From Anseranas semipalmata (Eukaryota > Chordata > Aves > Anseriformes > Anseranatidae): a stretch of 64,000 nucleotides of DNA. The stretch lies in the NCBI GenBank assembly GCA_013399115.1, contig VXAA01001508.1, positions 590,652-654,651 on the forward strand, given 5' to 3'. This document shows positions 37,028 to 49,059 of the stretch, piece by piece. The notes under the pieces are model-generated. The model was not told the origin of the DNA. It did no database searches and saw nothing but the letters and a program-made list of their open reading frames with translations. Position 1 is the first letter of the stretch. Every line of letters starts with the position of its first letter. The position numbers and the translations under genes were made by a program.

Positions 37028-37059
37028 ATGTGTCTACCTATATGTAGACACATATATAC
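37021..37059. other. Imperfect hairpin with perfect 10-bp stem
   Basis: ATGTGTCTAC (37028-37037), loop CTATAT, GTAGACACAT (37044-37053). Beyond one mismatch, a further four base pairs can form. The stem is too short for a typical microRNA precursor. Confidence 0.85.
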
Positions 37060-38629
37060 AGACCAGAAAAATTTTCAGCATTGCTTTCAGGATTTTGAAT
37101 TTTTAGAGTCACTTTGTGTTGCATTTCTATTGTTATTTTTCTTCCAATGACTGGAATTAGAAAATTGTCTGAAAACAAAACAGAGCGCAGTTGGAAAGGC
37201 ACAGCACTGAGGGTGCCTATAGCACATGTATTGGTCTCTCTAGTATCCTGTTGTGAGTCCCTGTTGAAGCCTTGTAGCTGAGAGATTCAGAATGGCTCTG
37301 CTGTATTTGTATTTTATGGAACCTAATAATATAGTAGACCTCATATTCCAGATATTCCCTCAGTGAAGGCACAGGTTCTCTTTCTTCTAATCAACCACCT
37401 ATCTTCACAAAATCTACAGGAGTCCAGTGTGTTATAGAGTGCTTTACCTTTCTGGCCACATGGCTTAAAAATGGGCCACATGTTCCAACATTATTATTGA
37501 GAAGGGATGAACACACAAACAGAGTGAGTACATATCCCCCCTTTCTTTAGGAAAAAAGGCACAAGAAAAACGTTAATCAAGTTCTCGGCTGTAGGAGCTG
37601 TGGTTTTCAGAGGACTCCCAAAATGGTTGGACTCAAGGAAAGATATGTCAAGCACTGCGAAAACTGAGGCTACAGAGATATCTAATCAAGGTTTTTAGCA
37701 TTCTGGATCTAGCTCTTTTTCTAGCTCAGGACATGAATAAGAATACAAATGTGTGTTTTGTCCAGGTGCTTCACTGCAAACCCAGTGGACCAGGCCTTTT
37801 TTCTGCCTCTTTGCAGACATAGGTGTCACTACTGGAAGTTAAAGCATCTGCCAGTGTGGCTTTCAGGATCACTGGAACTCAAAAGCTTTCTCACATCAAG
37901 TGCAGACCCCAGGGAAGTCATTTTAACACGTTGCTTATGCACTCAGCCTTCTATATCTGAGCTAGACAGCTTGAAACCATGAAATACTATGGCAATTCTT
38001 CTATGTCCAGTCCAGTCTCTCATCATCATTAGACTGAACTACAGATGAAATTTGAAGGAATTTATCCAGCCACTTTCATCAAAGCCAGCCACTGAAGAGA
38101 GCTCTGAATATTTACCCCATGCTGTGTTTATTTATTCACCAAAAAATTCTTTGGAGTACAAATTAGTTTTTGAACCTAATTTTCAGAGTGCACTTGGTTT
38201 GGTGCATAAAACCTGAATCTGTGTGAGCTAGCCACAGGGCTGTCTTAGCAACTGCTGCCGTGTCCTCAATAGAAGGGATAATTACACTAATTTAGTCTGA
38301 TAGAATGATGGTTCTACCTTCAAACTTTAGAGCTGACTGAGTGACAAACCTAATGCTTTTTAAAATCAGAGGTCCTGGATTCAATTCTTACAATTGTGAC
38401 CCAATAGCAGGCATCAGGCTGTGATTTACAATGGGTAAAAATAGTCAGGGATATATAGGATCAGCTTCCCTGTTCCAAGAAACATGAATTATTTCTGCTA
38501 CACTGGTGCTTGGGGTCTTGAGATACGGTATGGTGAATTTGTACATATGTAATATAAAACTTGTCCCAACTCAATTTTTTCTCAGACAAAATAAAGAAAG
38601 ATGGGAGAAAAGAAGTGGTAACATCTCCC
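37060..38629. other. Non-coding interval, no gene recognised
   Basis: No gene supported. A GGATTCAATTC string at about 38378 could be a degraded tRNA-type B box. Confidence 0.55.
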
Positions 38630-38735
38630 TTCTTAGAGGAGGAACTGAGGTGTAAAATAACAGAATAAATTTCACGGAGTGACTGTAGCAAAGGTGGGAT
38701 TTGAACATGTATCTTCTGAATCCCAGGAACAGGAG
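38630..38735 (-). repeat. MIR SINE, minus strand
   Basis: GAGGAGGAACTGAGGTGTAA, then GCAAAGGTGGGATTTGAACA, then TCTTCTGAATCCCAGG follow the reverse MIR consensus (GAGGAAACTGAGGC ... GGGATTCGAACCCAGG). The central part is diverged. Confidence 0.7.
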
Positions 38736-39259
38736 TTGCCCATAGAATAACATAAATAGCACCATTAAATGCTTTTCTGAGACTTGTTTGCACAGGTCCT
38801 GATTTCAGTGATGGGCATTTGGAAGTTTTCTTGAAGGACTTACTTATGTGCTGCTCTTTTTTGGCTTTTAACATTGATGGAGGATGGCTCTTCTAGAAGC
38901 CGGAACAGGAGCTGGGATACAGTTGAATCACTGATTTAAAGAACCCACTTTGCTCTGTTGACTACTGACTGAGTGAATCTAAAGATTTTACTCTCATTAG
39001 CCTGAAGCTAAGAAAGAAGCTAAGAAGCTAAGTAACCAACATCTTTGTCATTTATTCAGAGAATAAAGCCCTCTCATAGTAATTGTCCACATCTCCATCT
39101 TCTTTGGCTGGCTTGCCTTTCAAATTGCTTGGTTTTGTATAGTTGGATGCATAGGACATTTATAACCAAAGAGAGAGTAGAAAAGCTAGAAAGTACATCT
39201 GAAAAGGAGACTTAAATAGAAAGGATGCTTAGATTTAAAGAATTGTCCCCATATCCAAT
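38736..39259. other. Non-coding interval, no gene recognised
   Basis: A short AGAAGCTAA-type repetition lies at about 39005-39031. Nothing else supported. Confidence 0.55.
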
Positions 39260-39565
39260 AGTGACGCATTAAATCACTGAAGTTTCAATAACTCATACAG
39301 AATCTCCATGGAGATGTGCACCATATGGAGTTAATTAGTAGAACAACAAAACAATCAATTAGTTCCTTAATTAGTTTTACTAAGAAATGATAACAAACAC
39401 AAACAATTTATTCAAACAAATGCCCAGACCACAATGATAGTTTAATGGCCCCTGCGAAACTGGCTCCATGCTGAGCCCCTTAGTGTTACTTTGATTGATT
39501 CTGAAGATACTAGCTTTGGCCCGGCCAAAGTGTTTTATCAGTATGATCAATTATTTACAGTATTA
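39260..39565. promoter_or_regulatory. Candidate conserved noncoding block
   Basis: Dense homeodomain and SOX/TCF-type cores: GAGTTAATTAGTAG, CAATCAATTAGTTCC, TTAATTAGTTTTAC, ACAATGATAG, CTTTGATTGATTC. A 7-bp inverted repeat CTTTGGC CCG GCCAAAG lies at 39514-39530 (an NFI-like half-site pair with short spacing). No repeat visible. Enhancer function is inferred. Confidence 0.35.
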
Positions 39566-39603
39566 GAACACAGAGAGGAGATTGCTGAGTGGTTTTCGTT
39601 ATT

Positions 39604-39652
39604 AAAAAAAAAAGAAAAAAGAAAAAAGAAAAAAAGAAAGAGAAAGAAAAGG
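39604..39652. repeat. A-rich (A5-7G)n tract
   Basis: Purine-only low-complexity run of A blocks separated by single G. It could be an old poly(A) tail, but no LINE or SINE body is recognised beside it. Confidence 0.9.
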
Positions 39653-40169
39653 AAGCCTTAAATAATATGGTTGCATTGAGCCAGGAGTTAACCTGGTAGC
39701 AATAGATGGGGATTAAGATGATAGGGATTTGCCCTGCCTGCCACAGTACCATTTGACCCTAGAAATAAATCATATTTTTGTTTCTTATCCAGACTGGCAT
39801 TTTTGGTATATACATTGCTTGGAGAAGACTGAATCAGGAATACAGAAGTCGTCCATTAACTTGGATGTATTCAAACCAAAGTGGTGCTGGGAAGTTAGAT
39901 ATTGGCAATAAAGTAGTTGGATATAGATCATGGAAGTCAGAATATGCAAGGAGAATTTTCTTTATTATTATTATTTATTTTAATGCTGATAGGAATCACA
40001 GGTATTTGCATGAGGTGTTTTTTGGGTGAAGGGAGGCATCTCTACATATCACACATGACTTCTACTGATCTCAGGAAGGACTTGAGAGCTCTGGAGAACC
40101 CATTACCTATGCTACCAAGAAAACTTTATATCAAAATTAGCTCCTTTGCTGCACTCGGGAGCTGTGATT
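39653..40169. other. Non-coding interval, no gene recognised
   Basis: A short ATT-type run at about 39960-39981. Nothing else supported. Confidence 0.55.
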
Positions 40170-40345
40170 AATTGCTTGTTAACAAGATTTTCAAAGTACA
40201 ACGATTTATCTGAGTTTGATCAGGCAGATTATGGGATATAACATTTTAATAAATTTATTGTGACTATAGCTATACGTTAAAATGATAAATAGGTCAAGCT
40301 GCTATAGATGTTTTAGTTCCAATAAAATTATTTTTAGAATGTGTT
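40170..40345. promoter_or_regulatory. Candidate AT-rich regulatory block
   Basis: GCTTGTTAACAAG (HNF1/forkhead-like palindrome), TTATCTGAGTTTGATCAGGC, TTTTAATAAATTTATTGTG and AAAATGATAAATAGG. Inferred from composition only. Confidence 0.25.
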
Positions 40346-40404
40346 TATGTAATGGAAAAAAAAATATTTAACCAGTTGTATTTTTATGAACGAATCCTTT
40401 TCTT

Positions 40405-40540
40405 CAAAAACAAAACAAAACAAAACTTTAGAATGGTGATTTATTACCACCATTTTCCCCATAAATCTTCTTTCCCCAATAAATAAATCTCTCTCTGTTT
40501 TGTTTTTTTTTGTTTGGTTGGTTGGTTTTTTTTTTTTGGC
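40405..40540. repeat. (CAAAA)n and T/GGTT low-complexity tracts
   Basis: (CAAAA)4 at 40405-40427, then T-run, (GGTT)3 and T-run at 40498-40538. Confidence 0.9.
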
Positions 40541-40544
40541 AAAA

Positions 40545-40735
40545 ACATCCCATCTTTGCAACTTTGGAGCAGGCTCAGGCCTTGCAGCCAGAGGCTGTGT
40601 GGGAATGATGCTCAGGATGCAGATTGTGAGCGGTTGCACCCGGAGGGGACGCATCTGCCAGTGCTCTTCGCGGGGGAACTCAGCCACTGAACAGACTCTG
40701 CCGGCTGGGACATTTGCAGCAGGGGACCAGGTAAT
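40545..40735 (+). other. CpG-containing open segment ending at a splice-donor match, possible exon
   Basis: A frame stays open across 40500-40841. The part before 40732 is GC- and CpG-richer than its flanks (about seven CpGs in 110 bp) and ends GGGACCAG followed by GTAATG, a fair splice donor. A pyrimidine-rich tract lies just upstream. The translation is rich in Cys, Arg and Gly and matches no family I know. The best guess is a noncoding exon or chance. Confidence 0.2.
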
Positions 40736-41156
40736 GAAAACTGCTGGCAGACAGAAATGCAATCTCTTGTTAAGGCATCAAATCCACTATCAATCTGTAG
40801 TCTTCATTTCTTTGACCACTGAAGTGTGCGTGTACATTTGAGTGTGCATCTGAGTCTTCTTGTTAAATCAGTGAACAAAATGGAGTCTCCCTCTCTTTTT
40901 ATGCCCTTGCTTTAGTAGCTCCTTTCACCAGCCAAGCAGGCTGTAGGTGGGTTTCCAGGGTAGCTTTTGTTTCAGGAAACTGGTTCAGGACTGACTCCTA
41001 GTCTACAAAGGAGTAGGTGGCACAATCGGCTTTCTTTCTGGTGCACTGGCTATCACTGCAGCCCCTGAAGATGCTGATGTAAGAAAAAGCTAATATATTC
41101 TTTGCAAGTCTCAGTACCTGTGGCTTCTTTACAGCATCTTCACTTTGCTCCGCTCC
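40736..41156. other. Non-coding interval, no gene recognised
   Basis: Nothing supported. Confidence 0.5.
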
Positions 41157-41178
41157 TTTTATTTATTTATTTATTTTG
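41157..41178. repeat. (TTTA)n microsatellite
   Basis: Five tandem tetranucleotide copies. Confidence 0.9.
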
Positions 41179-42648
41179 AGGCCATATTAAATAGCTATTC
41201 TAACCTTGTGGGTGTAGCTTATTATTTTGCTGAAGCAGAGGAACAAAATGGCATTTTCAGGCCAGCGTAAGCTAACTCTTCCTCTCGGCTGCATCCTGCA
41301 GGTCAGCGGGAGGTGGTCCAGCCACTGAGCCACTGTCCTCAGCTCCCCAGCAGCCTCCGGTCGGTGTCTGAGTAGTGGAGGATAAATCGCTGCTTGCAGC
41401 CAGGCTGCTGGTTAGAATGTAAATGTCTAAACTTTGGAGAAGTGACCTCTGTTAAGTGGTTTAATGCAGTCTGTTGCCAGGAGCTCATGAATTCTGTATT
41501 ACAGCAAGTAGTTGCATGAGATTGCAACTATCTTACTAATAATACAACCTCAACATATTTATCACAGTAACTCAGGCATAGAGAAAGGATAAATATCTTT
41601 GATACTGGGAAATGAACTGGCTGCCTATAGGCATTCTCCTTTCTTTATTGCTTTAACCCTTCATGGGCGTCTCTGTCAGGGACTGGTACAAACCTGGTGC
41701 AAAGAAACAGGTTTAAGAGGAATTAAACAATGATGGTGCATGTGTGCACAACATACTTTATTTCAAATGATTCAGAGTGTTTTATAGATGTTACCAGCAG
41801 GCCTACAGGTTGGATATGAGAAGGTTTGCTTCATAAACCTCTGCAATACATCCACTTATGCATTTGGGGTAGAGTGAACCATGTTTCTCTCACTATGCTG
41901 TATATTTAGGAGAGGGAGTGAAGAAGAGAACTGTGTCCAGCTAAGAAAACATAAATAATTTTAGGGAGGCAGAATGCTGATCCTGCTGGTTGGTTCAGGC
42001 CCTCAGGCACAGCACACTTGGGGTTGCCTCCTGCTCTCTGACCCTGCATGCAGGACCCTGCTGACCAGAGGCTCTCAGGTGCGTTGCAACAGGTATGAAG
42101 TGTCAAAAGTGGAGAATAACCCCAGCAATCTTCTGAGAGTGCACCAATGGGAGAGTCAAATGACTGCTTTTCCCATATAACAGAGGAGTCTGGATGGATG
42201 ACCTTTGTTTTAAGTCCACCCTATCACTCCCCATGACACTAACTCTTTTTTGTTGTGTTGGAGGATAAGAGACCTAGCAGAAACAGTGACACTTACTAAA
42301 CATAACCACCATTCACTGCCCCTCAGATTACTCTGGCGGTGAGATGGTGCCTGTCTGCCAGCACTAACCTTGTCTGACTTACGCTATCTGATGTGATCAG
42401 GGACTGCAGTGGTACCTGATAGATTTTAAAGCACATGGATATGGTCAGGTAGAGCCGATTTCTCCATTCCTAAGGGATTTAGGACAGGGAGAATTAGAAG
42501 TTATTATGCACTAGCTAAAGTCTTTTGTGTGTGATCATGTCTATGTGATAAAGATAGTCATGTTCTGGGGTGATAAAAGCCTAATTTCACGGGCCATCCA
42601 CACTGGTTTTCTTCAGATAGATAATGTTTCTACCTCACACATTTCCCC
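41179..42648. other. Non-coding interval, one doubtful MIR trace
   Basis: AACTCAGGCATAGAGAAAGG and GGGAAATGAACTGGCTGCC at 41569-41622 recall a reversed MIR but are too diverged to call firmly. No gene supported. Confidence 0.4.
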
Positions 42649-42740
42649 ATCTTCTTCTTCTTCTTCTTTTGGTTAAGATCTCCTTTTACTACTTCTTCTT
42701 CTGCTTCTTCTTCCTCTTCTTTTTATTTTTTATTTTTTTA
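42649..42740. repeat. Interrupted (CTT)n microsatellite and T-rich tract
   Basis: (CTT)7 at 42649-42669, a 20-bp interruption, then a second impure CTT run (42690-42722) and a T-rich stretch. Confidence 0.9.
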
Positions 42741-44194
42741 AATAAAGTAAAAATTTGGAGTTGCTGAAGAAGTATCACTTTTTATGGTCATCTTACCATT
42801 TTGCAGCAGCAAATATTGGAGAGCAAAAAAAAAAAGTTTTTGAGGTTCTTTTCTTTTGAAATATGGACTGGATACAAACAGGAGAAGGTCAGGACTGTGG
42901 CAGCTGAGACAGCAGGGGAGGAGAAAATGTCAGAGCTGCTTTTTACTGTTTTTATGATACTACTTAGACCCAATAAAATGTGTCAATTTCAGATATAAAC
43001 AACTTGAGATGGGTCCAGAAAAATGTGATGCCGTTATTGAAATGTGGGCTGTCCTGCTGAGCTGCATTTCTCACTGTAGTTTCACTTTGTGATGGGCGCA
43101 CAGACCCGCCCTCCAGTTCGGTGGAATCCTTCTGTAAGTGTGCATTGTGCTTGATGCATGGATTTAACTCTTATGTATTTATTTGGAGCGGGAGAGCATT
43201 TTCAGCTGTGAAATCCCTGTGAAATTGAGATTTCACTGTATGTTGAACTTCAGGCCCTCTGGATAACCAGGCCCTGTTTGCAGCGGTGCGATGTGCTCTG
43301 CAGGCATCTGGATCTTCAGCTGGAGTTTGTGCTCAGCATGTTTAGGGCACCAGTCTTGCCAGGTGCTAAGCACTTCTCTACTTCTGCAAAATGTGAGCAA
43401 TCCTCATAGCAGCTTCTCCACTCACTGAGTTTGAAGGGATGTGTTAAAGCAGGCAAGAAAGCCATTTCTTAGCTACATTCTAATTTTCGTTGGGTGTGTG
43501 GACTCTTGTCAATTCAGGGGGGCTTCATTTCTGAGCAAAGTCTGCTCTGAGGGAATCTGGACCCAAAATCAGAGCTGTGTGTATGATTTTAGTGTGAGTT
43601 TTATTAAGCTTTGTCATCTCTAGCAAAATGGATTCAAGCTGCTTGCGGACTTTGCCCTACAGTGGTTACTGCAGTGCTGCCCTAGAGAGATGAGAAGAGG
43701 CAGCCAGAAGCTACCAAGAGAAGAGAAAGATGAATTCACTTTCTTTTGCCAGTTTTTCCACAGCCAGCGCACTGAAGCACATTCGCTTAGCCACCCTTTT
43801 CAAGGCAAAAGTTGGCTCAGTACATTGTAGCCACATTATAAAGGGAAAGTGCTTCCTGATAGAGGTGTAACTGTCTCTAATTAAAGTGCCTGGTAGTGGA
43901 TCCCAAATCCACCTGACCTTGCCACAACCTCACCCCTGCAAGTGTAGACCTCCGAGTCTCGGAACTTGTCTGTCCCTTGCCTATTTTTAAATTATTTTTT
44001 CCCAAGGCTTTCAGGCTGACAAAACCTCAATTATCCTAAACTCAAAGCTAAGTAAACAGACAGCTGTCTGAGGACAGGACTGCTCTTGCCCATTTAGATC
44101 AGACACTTTCTCTCTAATCTTTTGAATTTTTTCTAACATGCACTTTATTTTTTAATGTCCGACTTTTTTTCCCTCGAGCTGCAATCTTCTACAC
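42741..44194. other. Non-coding interval, no gene recognised
   Basis: Frames under 70 codons. Nothing recognised apart from short A-runs (about 42826-42835). Confidence 0.6.
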
Positions 44195-44390
44195 CACCAA
44201 CAACAAAAATCCTTTTAACATCTCTGGTCCGTGCTGTTTTGCCAGCCCAGGGACATCTGCAAAAATAAGCAGCCACACTGAAGACTGATTTCTCTTTGCA
44301 TAAATACAGTGGTTATGGAAAGGTGTTCGTTCTATTTTCCATAACCTGTCATGTTGACTTTATAATGAACCGGTTACTCAGCTCTGGAAA
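44195..44390. promoter_or_regulatory. Candidate conserved noncoding block
   Basis: Contains GCAAAAATAAGCAGCC, TTGCATAAATACAG, TTTCCATAACCTGTCATG and TATAATGAACCGGTTACTC. TTATGGAAAGG and TTTTCCATAACC sit as inverted copies about 24 bp apart. No repeat visible. Inferred only. Confidence 0.3.
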
Positions 44391-45645
44391 GCAGATGGAA
44401 ACCTCTTCTGACAGCCCCTGTCAAAGGAATAGGCAGGAAGAAGGAGAAAAGAATTGCTGGATATGAACTCCTAGTATATACATGGACAGTGGCAGGAACT
44501 GAGGAAAGATGTAGTTTTTGAACAGGATTTAAAGGCTTGATCAATCGTAATAGTGATGGAAATGCTGCCATCAAATAATAATAAAAAGATATATAACTGG
44601 TTTTACCCCATCAATTATTTTCTTCCCTGGCGAAGGCAATGCAAAGGTGGTGTTTTAGAAACAGAATCAAGAAGCAGGTAATCAGTCTATTTACACCCTC
44701 CAAGCCAAGGGGAATATATATATAAATAAATTTTAAAAAGCCAACAAGGAAACAGCAGAAATGAGCATTAGTAAAACTGATCTAATCTCTGGTGTTATTA
44801 GTTGCACAAGCCAGACTGTTTGATAGATATACATATATATTGCTTCTCTCCTCTTTCAGCCACGGCCTTATATAACATCTGTCATCTTGCTCGTCCCCAG
44901 TGACAGAGAGAGCCCGACTGAGAATGCCTTGCAGATTCAGCTCGAAAGGATCGTCTTCCCCAAGCTGTAAAAGTGTTGGCTGCTCCATGACTCGAGCATG
45001 GTGCTAACAGTGAGCTCTGCTTGTAGGACGGGTAGCTATTCAGCCCTGGCACAAACGGAATGTGTTAGCATTTCACAGAGGCTGGGCATGCTCACTGCAC
45101 ATTATTATAAAAGGGTAGGCACAATAAGGGGTTGTAGAGACTGAGCCCAGGAGTTTTAGCTTAGTTTTCTAGGGAATTGAGATGTCTGTGATACAGTGTC
45201 CGAGCATCTACCAGACCCCACGTAACAACCTCCAAACCTGTTGGCTTGTATCAAACAAACCTGGCAGATGGGTCAATCTGTCAAAAATTTTAAATTGCTA
45301 TGGATTTCATCATAACAGACAGATGGATGGAGGAGAGGTGGAGCCCTAATAATTTCCCCAGGCTGCAGTGCTAGCTCAACCCTTATTAGGTATCAGAAAA
45401 TGTAAAGGGGCATTGAGTCCTGAGACATAAATCCATCAAGTGCCCAGCTTCACTGGTTCTGCTGCTCAGGGAGCTGCTTCTTTAATCTGGCATTGTTTCT
45501 AAAATTTAAAACCCTTAGGAGAGCTTCCAGGCATTTTCATTCCTGCTAAACATACTTTCTTTCTCCCCCATATGATACAGTTAGAGCTGAAATCCCTTGA
45601 AAATAAAAACTAAAAAGATGATGACATTTGATGTGCTAAATCCTA
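44391..45645. other. Non-coding interval, no gene recognised
   Basis: A (TA)n-like run at 44714-44723 and another at about 44826-44838. No gene or mobile element recognised. Confidence 0.6.
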
Positions 45646-45801
45646 ATGTTAAGTGGCAGAGGCAGCCGCAGCCTTCCTGATGACAATCAACAACCTCAAG
45701 CAGAGATGACGACCAGCATTAAGCAGTACAACAGCCAGGTGATTGTCTTTTGTAATTTTGTTGAGGACCACAAACAACAGGAGGAATCCAAAGAGGGGTG
45801 A
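45646..45801 (+). other. Short protein-like open frame (51 codons), unrecognised
   Basis: ATG at 45646 opens a 51-codon frame ending at TGA 45799. The product would be hydrophilic and rich in Gln, Asn, Glu, Asp and Lys, around a short hydrophobic core (VIVFCNFVED). Composition is more protein-like than most frames here. GTGAGC at 45798 could act as a splice donor just before the stop. A GGCAG at 45655-45659 could be an acceptor, but its pyrimidine tract is poor. A 102-codon minus-strand frame overlaps. It could be an exon, a decayed retrocopy or chance; I recognise no family. Confidence 0.15.
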
Positions 45802-47530
45802 GCTTGCGCATGTCCTACTCCACTCAGTCAAAGCTGTTGTTTTGTTGTGATGGGATCCAGAGAGGTCCTGGACCCCTTCAGTTAGTGTAAGGTCAAGGTC
45901 AAAGATGAGCATGTGCTCAGATGCCATCAGACTAGCGTGATGAAGGCAATCCAACATCTACAGCCATTGTCCTGCCAAGGTTTATATAGCTTCATCCCTC
46001 TCTGCCTTTGACTTTCCAAGTGAATAATCAATAACTGTTTGTAGCTGAAGGCAGCCTTGAAATTCACGTTTAGACCTAGAGGATGACACTTTACCCTTTC
46101 CCTGCCATGCCTGTTAGTTACACATGCAAAATCAATTGCCAGCATGAGACAATGGGATTTATTGTTACAGAAGTGTAAGGGGAAGAGGGTTCAACTGCAG
46201 TTGACAAAGGATGTCACAGGAGGATTTTATCAACTGAAAAGCAGGACGGTGGATGGAGGAATCCTCTCCTTCACCCTGGCTCCCACAGAGGTGCCTTATG
46301 AGCCTAACATCGTTCTTATTTTGTCCCACCCTTACCTGGCTACACTCTGGAAGTGTCCTGTGGGTTGTTGTGCTCCTGCTGGTGCTGCAGTCCTTTGCAT
46401 GTTGCACGAAGGCTTGTGTTTGTCAGTAAGGTGAGGAGAAGGACAGGCAAAACCCTAGGAAATCCTTTGCTACATGTTTACTGATCTGTTCTGTAAATTA
46501 TCTCCCTGTAGATTGCAAGAGCTTCCTGGAGAGCCCTCCATAAAAGGCTAAATGGGGGAATCTTGAGAAGGCACTGGAGGACTGAAAGTATCTTGTGTCA
46601 GCCTGAGTGATTGTTATAATGGACAATAACGTGGGTGAACTCAAGATTTATCCTCTGTTTTCACCAGACAAATCAAAGTAACTAGCTCCAGCAAGCCAAA
46701 TAAAAGGGATTTTTGGCACAGTTTGAACTAGGGACCACACTCAGGTGATGCTGGGTGATTTGCATGTTGAGTTGGAAGTGAGGTTGGTCTGGGGTGCTCA
46801 TCCACCCAAGAGAGAAGTGGGGTGATCATTCCTGTGGGTGGAGGTTGACTCGATAGCAGGCACAGATGGTTGGGGTTACCATGCTTGTCTCAGCAGAAGA
46901 GGCTGAGACGTGGATGGCTGCTGTGGACAGGATGGAGGTAGGGTGGGCAGCAGGTCCTGATGTGACGCAGTACAACTCTGTCCAGTTTGACGTGCACCTT
47001 CTCACACATCAAACAATTTGACAGTGAACGCAAACTGTGCTTGGAATACAGATACTGCTGAGGCTTGGAGGGCTTCAAAGGAGCCTGAGAGCTGAGTGCC
47101 TGGATCCTATAAATAAATCAGACTTGAGCACCTAGCTGCCCCTAAGATGCCTTTTGAAAGTACAAGCCAACACCCCCTTAAAGAAAGTCAGAGGAGGATT
47201 AGAAGGGGTAGCTGAAGGAGGAGAGCTGTGGGAAGAAGGACTCTTTTGCTTCTTTGTAAGGAACAGGCATCTGCCAGCACTTTAATCCAGGCTGATCGGT
47301 TCTCCTGGGCTGAGAGGGAGCTGTTTCTGGTGTGCAAAGCTGGTGTGTACAGACGAAAGTGCTTTCAAATATTTTTAAAGAGCCCTGAAGAGAAATGTGA
47401 TTTTTCTGTGAAACTCCTGAGAGTTTTTAAGCATGGATTTGTTTGGGTAAATTGTGAGTGAGTGCCCTCCTGTGAGCACATGGGAACGGCTGTTTAATTG
47501 GCCTACACCTGGTGTTGATTATGATGCTTC
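45802..47530. other. Non-coding interval with overlapping mid-length frames
   Basis: Frames of 72-96 codons on both strands between 45.65 and 46.43 kb overlap each other, so at most one could be real. An octamer ATTTGCAT lies at 46758-46765. A possible acceptor with a CT-rich lead, CTCCCACAG, ends at about 46289. No family recognised. Confidence 0.4.
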
Positions 47531-47532
47531 TA

Positions 47533-47546
47533 TTTTTTTTTTTTTT
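47533..47546. repeat. T14 homopolymer
   Basis: Uninterrupted T run. Confidence 0.9.
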
Positions 47547-49059
47547 CTAATTCGCTTCACTGTATCTCATTTTGATCAGCTTCACTGCTGTACCCCACAG
47601 CTTGGGTTTGGCACGCCCGGTGTAAAGCATAAAGAATGCTGGAAAAGTTATGAAAAGGCCTCCCCACCTTGGCATAATTCAGCATTAAACAGCGAAGGCA
47701 CAAAATGTTCAGCCTGGCTGGGAAGTGCTTGCTTTGGCTCTGAGAAGGGGAGAGAAGCTGGCTCTATCTGAGGCTGTATTCTCTAACCAGGACTTACCCT
47801 CCATTTACTATTAGGTGCACAACAGTATTTAAGTGCATGGAGCTGGAAACAAACCGTGTCCCTCATTGTTGGCAGATACTGGCTACCATGGTAGGCAAAT
47901 GACTGGTGCAATGTTCTGTACAAAGGTGTCAAGGCTTAACCTTGCTGCATTACAGCCCTTCCTTGCCTAGCAATTAATTGTTTCATAGGTAACTAATTGG
48001 GCCTTGATGCCTCTCAGTCAACCTGGGTAGGTCCCAAGGCATGGCCTGGACCAGTTGCACTGGTGTGACTGCAGAGGTTGCAGTTAGGAAGAGATGATGA
48101 GCAGAAGAGCCAGCGGACTCTCACTGCCCAACCGACCCTTTTTGGGGCCCACATTTCTTTGTTACCAGCTGTCCATACTTTTTTGGATTTAAGTCAGATC
48201 TCTGGGTGCTCACCAGAGAATCAAATCCCGTCTCATGTCTAAAATAGGATGTTTCAGCCCTAGAATACTATTTATTGGGCTCCCAACTGTCTCTGTATCT
48301 GCAGAGGCAGAAAGAATAGACTTCTACTTGACATTGCCTGGGTGTGAACTGAAAGGGGGGAAAGAACTACTAGCAGCTCCTTCAAATATTGTCATTTCAT
48401 TTTTTTCCAGGGCTGTAGAGCTAAAATAATCTGCCTTTGAATTTGAATAGAAACTGAAAAGCAGGAGAATTTGGGAAGGGGTGGTACTCATGCAAGGCAT
48501 TAGCTGTTAAATTATAGCCTTGCTATGAAAAGCAGTTGTGTGTCTATGCAAGTGTGTGGAGAGAGGTTAGAGTGGGGAGGGGGTGTGGGCCGGAAAATAC
48601 ATTTGATTTAATACGCAGATTTTGCTCAGTTCTTTGGAGACCACTTTCAGTGCAAGGAAATAAGAAATTTTCAAGGGCTGGATTCTGCATAATATTTCAG
48701 GATTAAGCAAACAAACAAAAAAAGCCCCCAGCCCAACACCAGTGCTCTAAGTACCCTTCTCATGGGCTGCTTTGTTATTTTCAAATCCAAAGCCTTTCTT
48801 CTTACATGGCTTGAATCTTTATTAAAAAGATGAAACATCTGGAAGTGTGTGTGTGTGTGTTTAGAAAGACATGCTCTGCACTGAGCCCGCGTCTCCTCTG
48901 TGCTCGTTAACTGGCTGCAGATTCTAAATTAGGGATGTAACTGGAGCTGAGAAGTGAGGAAGAACCCACCTGGCGAGCAAGACTTACTATTTATTTTTCT
49001 TAAAGCCCTCAAAGTTTACTCAGCCAGTGGAACAAGCCTCATTTCTTCAGCTGAAATGT
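47547..49059. other. Non-coding interval, no gene recognised
   Basis: A (GT)8-type microsatellite lies at 48845-48861. Otherwise no supported feature. Confidence 0.6.

Noticed and set aside
38370..38395. tRNA/SINE B-box-like GGATTCAATTC
   Set aside because: Too short and degraded, without flanking SINE core.
41565..41630. Minus-strand MIR
   Set aside because: Only scattered identity to the consensus; left as a doubtful trace.
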